Assembly: GCF_018069565.1 (NCBI RefSeq)
Contig: NZ_JAGPNL010000001.1
Coordinates: forward strand, 806,001-870,000
DNA length: 64,000 nt
Reading direction: 5' to 3'
Origin: Streptomyces tagetis
GTDB lineage: Bacteria > Actinomycetota > Actinomycetes > Streptomycetales > Streptomycetaceae
The translations under genes were made by a program, and so were the position numbers. Positions 59,513-64,000 of this stretch are shown piece after piece. Below the pieces are notes generated by a model that was not told the origin of the DNA, did not search any database, and saw nothing but the letters and a program-made list of their open reading frames with translations. How positions within the stretch are numbered: the first letter of the stretch is position 1; each line of letters opens with the position of its first letter.

Positions 59513-60597
59513 CGGACACCCTCGGAGCGGCGGCCTCCAAGGCGGGCAAGGCCGCGAAGGAGAACCCGATCGGCGATCTGGCCCGCAGCGAGGCGGTCGA
59601 CCGGCTCAAGACGGAGGTGCAGGAGTACCTGGCCGCCCAGGCACAGCGCCTGATGGCCGGGGCCGGCCGCAAGCTCGGCGAGACCACGGGCAAGCTGAAC
59701 GACATCGCCGAGGGCAACAGCCCCGGCATCGCCCGGCTCGCCCTCGAAGGCGGGCGCAAGATCGCCGAGGGCAAGGGCCCGTTGCGCAGCGTGGTGGAGG
59801 CCGGCGCCTCCCACGCCAAGGACAGTGTGACCGGCGCGGTGAAGAACCTCGGCGGCGGCGGGAAGGACAAGGGCGAGCGTCAGCCGGGCGCCGGACAGAA
59901 GTCGACGGTGATCATCGAATCCGTCGACGTCGGCGTACCGCTGCGCACGGCCTACGACCAGTGGACGCAGTACGAGGAGTTCAAGAGCTTCGCCAAGGGC
60001 GTCCAGAACGTGAAGGTCGCCGACGACACGACCTCCGACTGGCAGCTCAAGATCCTGTGGTCCAGCCGCGCCTGGAAGGCGACCACCACCGAGCAGGTGC
60101 CGGACGAGCGGATCTCCTGGACCTCGGAGGGCGCCAAGGGCACCACACGGGGCGTCGTCACCTTCCACCGGATCGCCGACCGCCTCACCCGCATCGTGCT
60201 GGTCATCGAGTACTACCCCCAGGGGTTCTTCGAGAAGACCGGCAACATCTGGCGGGCCCAGGGCCGCCGCACCCGGCTGGACCTCAAGAACTTCGCCCGG
60301 CACATCACCCTCATGGGTGAGGCGGAGGACGGCTGGCGCGGCGAGATCCGCGACAGCGAGGTCGTCCAGGAGCACGAGGACGCGGTCGCCGAGGAGGAAC
60401 GGGAGGCCGAGGAGGCCGACGAGCAGGGCGAGGGACCGGACGAGGAGCCGGAGGACTCGTACGAGGACGAGGAGGAGGACGAGGACCGGGACGAGGACGA
60501 GGACGAGGAGGACGACGACGGGGAAGCGGGCGACGGCGAACCCGACGACGAGTACGACGACGAGGCCGAGGGCGACGAGCGGGGGAACCGTCCATGA
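59509..60597 (+). CDS. gvpZ: gas-vesicle cluster SRPBCC protein, GvpZ-like
   Basis: 362 residues. Residues 1-~125: helical, LGAAASKAGKAAKENPIGDLARSEAVDRLKTEVQEYLAAQAQRLM. Residues ~130-275: SRPBCC/polyketide-cyclase fold (STVIIESVDVGVPLRTAYDQWTQYEEFKSFAKGVQNV ... RLTRIVLVIEYYPQGFFEKTGNIWRAQGRRTRLDLKNFARHITL). Residues ~290-355: almost only Glu and Asp, ending in GNRP. Found in streptomycete gas-vesicle clusters next to GvpY; function unknown. Its stop overlaps the start of the gvpJ remnant (ATGA). Confidence 0.8.
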   Translation: MTDTLGAAASKAGKAAKENPIGDLARSEAVDRLKTEVQEYLAAQAQRLMAGAGRKLGETTGKLNDIAEGNSPGIARLALEGGRKIAEGKGPLRSVVEAGASHAKDSVTGAVKNLGGGGKDKGERQPGAGQKSTVIIESVDVGVPLRTAYDQWTQYEEFKSFAKGVQNVKVADDTTSDWQLKILWSSRAWKATTTEQVPDERISWTSEGAKGTTRGVVTFHRIADRLTRIVLVIEYYPQGFFEKTGNIWRAQGRRTRLDLKNFARHITLMGEAEDGWRGEIRDSEVVQEHEDAVAEEEREAEEADEQGEGPDEEPEDSYEDEEEDEDRDEDEDEEDDDGEAGDGEPDDEYDDEAEGDERGNRP

Positions 60598-60692
60598 CCA
60601 CCCCGAGCCCGCTCCCCGATCCCTGAGGCCGGGGCCGGAGCGCGAACCACGCCGACATCCCGGAACGGGTACTGGACAAGGGCTTCCGGAAA
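60594..60692 (+). pseudogene. gvpJ: gvpJ remnant: N-terminal ~30 codons with an in-frame stop
   Basis: ATG 60594 overlaps the gvpZ stop. It reads MTTPSPLPDP, then TGA (60624-60626). In the same frame, GRGRS is followed by ANHADIPERVLDKG (60642-60683). GvpJ proteins start close to MTTPSRLPDPYGQGSG followed by ANLADILERVLDKGVVIAG, so the two pieces align in register with the Tyr codon replaced by a stop and a few changes. After LDKG the similarity ends and the leader of gvpL begins. The remaining ~80 codons of gvpJ are gone. Confidence 0.75.
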
Positions 60693-60704
60693 GGAGCCGG
60701 CACC

Positions 60705-61496
60705 ATGACGGGACTGCGCTACGTGTACGCCGTCTGCCGGCCCTTCGGCGCCGCGCTCCAGGCCCAGTTGCCGGGTGTGGCGGGCGCCCCGCCGAGACTG
60801 CTGACCCACCACGGCCTGGTCGCGGTGGTCAGTCACGTGCCCGAGGCCGACTTCTCGGAGGAGGCGCTGCGGGCTCACCGGGACGACCCGGACTGGCCGG
60901 CCGGCACCGCGCGGGCCCACCAGCAGGTCGTCGACGCGCTCACCGCCGTGACCACACCGCTGCCGCTCCGGCCGGCCACCGTCTTCCGGGACGACAGCGC
61001 CGTCCGCGTGATGATCGAGCGGCGCGAGGAGGAGTTCCTGCGCACCCTGGACCGGCTGGCGGGCCGGGTGGAGTGGGGGGTCAAGGTGTATGTCGACGCG
61101 CCGGAAGAATCCGCCGAATCCGCCGAATCCGCCGAATCCGCCGAACCGGCGTCCCGGTCCGCTTCCGGACCGGACCACCCGCGGCAGCGGGCCGAGGAGT
61201 TCGCCGCGCGGCTGCACGCGTCGCTCTCCGCCCGCGCGGACGACGCCCGGCCGCACGCGCCGCGGGACCCGGGGCCGTCGGGCGCGGCCGGCCCCGATGT
61301 CCTGAACGCCGCCTACCTCGTGCGGCGGGACGCCTCCGAGGAGTTCGTCGAACGGGTGGACCGCGCCAGGGACGACGTCCCCGGCCTCCGCGTGGAACTG
61401 ACCGGCCCGTGGGCGGCGTACTCCTTCGCGGGCGAGGAGACGGGCGAGGAGACGGCGGAGCCGGAGGCCGGCGAGAGCGCGGGTGAGCGCGCATGA
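60705..61496 (+). CDS. gvpL: gas vesicle protein GvpL (GvpF/GvpL family)
   Basis: 263 residues; AAGGAG precedes ATG 60705. Landmarks: RYVYAVCRPFGAALQAQLPGVAG, LVAVVSHVPEADFSEEALRAHRDD, ALTAVTTPLPLRPATVFRDD, RVEWGVKVYVDAPEE, LNAAYLVRRDASEEFVERVDRARDDVPGLRVELTGPWAAYSF. It contains a SAE-type tripeptide repeat (four copies of GAATCCGCC at 61107-61142) in the loop between subdomains. Minor gas-vesicle protein. The stop overlaps a tiny downstream frame. Confidence 0.92.
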   Translation: MTGLRYVYAVCRPFGAALQAQLPGVAGAPPRLLTHHGLVAVVSHVPEADFSEEALRAHRDDPDWPAGTARAHQQVVDALTAVTTPLPLRPATVFRDDSAVRVMIERREEEFLRTLDRLAGRVEWGVKVYVDAPEESAESAESAESAEPASRSASGPDHPRQRAEEFAARLHASLSARADDARPHAPRDPGPSGAAGPDVLNAAYLVRRDASEEFVERVDRARDDVPGLRVELTGPWAAYSFAGEETGEETAEPEAGESAGERA

Positions 61497-61531
61497 CCGT
61501 CGGCGAACGCCGCGAGACCGGCCCTCGGTGA
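61493..61531 (+). pseudogene. 12-codon stub after gvpL, probable gvpS position
   Basis: ATG 61493 overlaps the gvpL stop (ATGA) and reads MTVGERRETGPR, then TGA. In streptomycete clusters gvpS and gvpK follow gvpL. A neighbouring frame just beyond reads LGDLDLGTPAAAAPR, which could be the tail of one of these genes. Too short to identify on its own; the start overlap is the main argument. Confidence 0.4.
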
Positions 61532-61592
61532 CCTGGACCTGGGCACACCGGCCGCTGCCGCGCCGCGAGTGAACCCGGGCCGCGCCGACTCG

Positions 61593-62441
61593 TCAGGCGC
61601 CGCCCCCGCCCGCGCCTCCCCGGCCGGGCTCGCGGCACAGGATCTCCCCGTGCAGCACGGCGAACCAGCCCTCCGGCCGCTCCCCCCACTGCCGCCACGC
61701 GGCGGCAACGGCCCGCAGTTCCGCGTCGGTCGCGTGGCCGCCGGACGTGGCCCGCCCGGCGTACGCGGAGGCCACGGTGCGCTCCGCCCACAGGCCGCTC
61801 CACCACCGCCGTTCCTCCGGTGTGGCGAAGGTCCAGGTGGCCGAGGTCGCCGTGACGTCGGTGAAGCCCGCCTCCAGCGCCCAGGCCCGCAGCCGCCGCC
61901 CGGCGTCCGGCTCGCCCCCGTTGGCGCGGGCCACCCGGCGGTAGAGGCCGAGCCAGTCGTCCAGCCCGGGGATCTCCGGGTACCAGGTCATGGCGCCGTA
62001 GTCGGCGTCGCGGACGGCGACCAGTCCGCCCGGCCGGACCACGCGCCGCATCTCGCGCAGCGCCGCCACCGGATCGCCGACGTGCTGGAGCACCTGGTGG
62101 GCGTGGACCACGTCGAAGGAGTCGTCCGGGAAGCCCAGGGCGTGCACGTCCCCGGCGGTGAAGTCGACGTGGCCCAGGCCCCGTTCGGCGGTGCCGGCCC
62201 GCGCCCGCTCCAGGATCGCCGGCTCCCGGTCCAGGCCCGTGACGTGACCGTCCGGGACCAGCTCGGCCAGGTCGGCGGTGATGGTGCCCGGTCCGCAGCC
62301 GACGTCCAGGACTCTCATGTCCGGGCGCAGCGAACCGAGCAGGTACGCCGCGGAGTTGGCGGCGGTGCGCCAGGTGTGCGACCGCAGCACCGACTCGTGG
62401 TGCCCGTGCGTGTAGACGGCGGTCTCCCGCGGTGTCGGCAT
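61593..62441 (-). CDS. class I SAM-dependent methyltransferase (UbiE/Coq5-like)
   Basis: 282 residues from ATG 62441, preceded by GGGAAGGGG. Motif I VLDVGCGPGTITADLA; motif II VTGLDREPAILERAR; then FTAGDVHALGFPDDSFDVVHAHQVLQHV and MRRVVRPGGLVAVRDADYG. The C-terminal part includes RRWWSGLWAERT. Substrate not identifiable. Single gene on the minus strand, convergent with the gas-vesicle cluster. Confidence 0.9.
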   Translation of the reverse strand: MPTPRETAVYTHGHHESVLRSHTWRTAANSAAYLLGSLRPDMRVLDVGCGPGTITADLAELVPDGHVTGLDREPAILERARAGTAERGLGHVDFTAGDVHALGFPDDSFDVVHAHQVLQHVGDPVAALREMRRVVRPGGLVAVRDADYGAMTWYPEIPGLDDWLGLYRRVARANGGEPDAGRRLRAWALEAGFTDVTATSATWTFATPEERRWWSGLWAERTVASAYAGRATSGGHATDAELRAVAAAWRQWGERPEGWFAVLHGEILCREPGRGGAGGGGA

Positions 62442-62530
62442 GGCTGAACCCCTTCCCGGCGACCTGGCACACCGGCACGCGGGGGTCTCGCATGCCCCGC
62501 CCGGCGCCGGGACCACCGTACGCCCGCCAG

Positions 62531-62562
62531 CCGTATGGTGAGACCCGTGTTTCACCATACGG
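62531..62562. promoter_or_regulatory. perfect 11-bp inverted repeat between two minus-strand genes
   Basis: CCGTATGGTGA / TCACCATACGG with a 10-base centre. It starts 25 bases past the end of the PAP2/DAGK gene and 90 bases upstream of the methyltransferase ATG. It is a terminator for the former, or a TetR-like operator for the latter. The arm sequence (mixed AT/GC) is more operator-like than the other terminators in the window. Confidence 0.55.
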
Positions 62563-62586
62563 ACTGAGGGTGGCCGGGGAGGAGGG

Positions 62587-64000
62587 TCAGGGCGTGGCGG
62601 CGGAGGGGCGGCTGCCGGAGAGCGGACGGTAGACGGTGAGCGCCTCGGGCAGCTTCTCCAGCGTGAGGTCGCCCCGCGTCTCGGTGAGTTCCCCGTCGTA
62701 CGCGAGCAGCGTGCCCGGCGCGACCCCGGCCAGCCGCAGCCGCGTCACCCGCACCGCGGCGTGCGCGGGGGAGCGGGTCAGCGGACCGGCGAGGGCCGCC
62801 GACAGCAGGCGCAGCGCCGGCCGCCGTCCCCCGTGCACCACCCGGACGTCCAGCTTCCCGTCCGCCAGGTCCAGCCGCCGCCCCGGCGCCAGGCCCATCC
62901 GGTGGTACGTGCCGTTGCCCGCGAACAGCATCCACAGCGGGCGCCGCCGCCCGGCCACCCGCGCCTCCAGCGGATGCCGGTCCGCGCGCAGCACCCGTAC
63001 CGCGGCGAGCACCCCGGCAGGCCAGCCGCCGATCCGGTGCGAGCGCCGCTCCCGCTCGCGCACCAGTTCCGGGTAGACGCCGAGGCTGAAGGTGTTGAGG
63101 AAGATCCCGCTCCGCCGGCCCGACGCGAAGCGGCCCACGTCCACCCGGACCCCCTCGCCCCGCTCCAGCGCCCCGCACAGGTCCCGGACGTCCTCCACGC
63201 CCAGGTCGTAGGCGAAGTGGTTGAGCGTGCCGCCCGGGAGCACCGCCAGCGGCAGCCCGTGCCGGAGCGCCACCTCGGCGGCGGCGTTGACCGTGCCGTC
63301 GCCGCCGCACACCCCGAGCACCTTCGCCCGGCCCGCCGCCCGCTCCAACTCGGCTGCCAGGTCGTCCGGTTCACACTCCACGACCTCCGCCAGGGGCAGT
63401 TCCTCGCACAGCGCCCGCACCCGGTCGGCGGTGCCCGAACCGACGTTGGCCACCATCACCAGTCCGTCGCCCCCCGACAGCGCAGGCACCCGCGCCCGCG
63501 GCCGGGCCGGCGGCAGGAGCTGCGCCCGCGTCGGGACCATGCCCCGCACCGCGAACGCCGCGACCACCCCCAGGGCCGCGCCCGCCACCACGTCGCTCGG
63601 GAAGTGCACGCCCGTGTAGATCCGGGAGACGGTGACCGCGGCGGCCGGCGCCACCACCACCGCGCCCCACGCCGGGGACTCCAGCGCCACCCCCGTGGCG
63701 AAGGCGGCGGCCGACGCGGCGTGTCCCGACGGGAACGACGTGGTGATCGGCTGCCGGCGCAGCCGCCGCACCAGCGGCACCGGGTCCAGAGTGGGCCGGG
63801 GGCGGCGCACCGTGCGCTTGCCGAGGGTGTTGATCGTCAGGGAGGCGAGGCCGAGGGAGGCCAGACCCCGGGCGGCGGCCCGGCGGGCCCGCGGGGTGCG
63901 GGACGCGGCCAGCGCCGCCGCCACCGCGCACCACAGCACGCCGTGGTCGGCGGCGCGGCTCAGGCCGGGCAGCAGCGGGTCGGCACCGGGCCAGCGCCGG
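62587..64000 (-). CDS. PAP2 phosphatase / diacylglycerol kinase-like fusion (5' end outside window)
   Basis: At least 470 residues; the frame is open to base 64000, so the N-terminus is missing. First part: PAP2 lipid phosphatase with K-x6-RP (KRTVRRPRP), PSGH (TSFPSGHAAS) and SR-x5-H (SRIYTGVHFPSD). Second part: diacylglycerol/lipid kinase catalytic domain with VCGGDGTVNAAAEVAL, VLPGGTLNHFA and FAGNGTYHRMGLAPGRRLDLADGKLDV. Both act on membrane lipids: the first removes phosphate, the second adds it, so a lipid-phosphate turnover role is likely. Such fusions are known in actinobacteria. Confidence 0.9.
   Translation of the reverse strand, partial: RRWPGADPLLPGLSRAADHGVLWCAVAAALAASRTPRARRAAARGLASLGLASLTINTLGKRTVRRPRPTLDPVPLVRRLRRQPITTSFPSGHAASAAAFATGVALESPAWGAVVVAPAAAVTVSRIYTGVHFPSDVVAGAALGVVAAFAVRGMVPTRAQLLPPARPRARVPALSGGDGLVMVANVGSGTADRVRALCEELPLAEVVECEPDDLAAELERAAGRAKVLGVCGGDGTVNAAAEVALRHGLPLAVLPGGTLNHFAYDLGVEDVRDLCGALERGEGVRVDVGRFASGRRSGIFLNTFSLGVYPELVRERERRSHRIGGWPAGVLAAVRVLRADRHPLEARVAGRRRPLWMLFAGNGTYHRMGLAPGRRLDLADGKLDVRVVHGGRRPALRLLSAALAGPLTRSPAHAAVRVTRLRLAGVAPGTLLAYDGELTETRGDLTLEKLPEALTVYRPLSGSRPSAATP

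Overview
The window is very GC-rich (third codon positions almost always G or C), uses GTG and TTG starts freely, and encodes Tat signal peptides, an ethylmalonyl-CoA pathway and Streptomyces-type gas-vesicle genes. It reads as a chromosomal segment of a Streptomyces or close relative. No rRNA, tRNA, CRISPR array, transposase or prophage was seen. Most genes sit in short unidirectional groups with 1-14 base overlaps, and several convergent pairs are separated by perfect GC hairpins.

Layout. 1-4237: 3' end of a substrate-binding protein gene followed by two permeases and two ATPases of a dipeptide/nickel-type ABC importer. 4468-10234: a Tat-exported PhoD phosphatase and a very large exported GH2 beta-galactosidase with an inserted LamG-like domain. 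10376-12393: Ada/AraC/AlkA fusion plus Ogt, a DNA-alkylation repair pair. 12412-14557: a minus-strand three-gene accessory operon that looks like a type VII-type secreted lysozyme-like protein with a helical partner and a small membrane protein. 14649-17219: sirtuin, Nudix hydrolase and glycerate kinase. 17365-18862: pssA and psd, phosphatidylethanolamine synthesis. 19033-28346: ethylmalonyl-CoA pathway block (ccr, ecm, malyl-CoA lyase, mesaconyl-CoA hydratase and methylsuccinyl-CoA dehydrogenase, with a TetR regulator and a double 3-hydroxyacyl-CoA dehydrogenase upstream), used to assimilate acetyl-CoA and to supply ethylmalonyl/methylmalonyl-CoA.

28771-36806: small single genes (HEAT-repeat protein, two acetyltransferases, RidA, a secreted tripeptidyl-aminopeptidase-like hydrolase, an XRE-regulator accessory cassette with a truncated last gene, a radical SAM enzyme behind a perfect LexA-type box, an SRPBCC protein). 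36958-46385: MFS exporter with a C-terminal beta-sandwich tail, methyltransferase, P450/ATP-grasp pair, a 997-residue NB-ARC/TPR regulator and a divergent small membrane protein. 46528-51645: an operon of four unrelated peptidases (M55, M20, S9, S66). 51896-57485: acetyltransferase, VOC protein, a frameshifted small gene, an NDH-2-like flavoprotein, transketolase and a LigD-type polymerase.

57626-61531 is the most unusual part: a gas-vesicle cluster in which gvpF, gvpY, gvpZ and gvpL are intact, but the structural or small genes between them (gvpA, gvpG, gvpJ and what is probably gvpS) survive only as short remnants that keep their start or stop overlaps. One remnant, gvpJ, can still be read in register through a single in-frame stop. 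The window ends with a methyltransferase and a PAP2/diacylglycerol-kinase fusion that runs off the right edge.

Regulatory features supported directly by sequence include a TTGATT-17-TAGGGT promoter before the beta-galactosidase gene, a ccr promoter with one palindrome in its spacer and another beside its -35, an SOS box, and a set of genes whose -10-like hexamer lies 6-7 bases before the start codon, suggesting leaderless mRNAs. Gene families were assigned by reading motifs; nothing was searched against a database.
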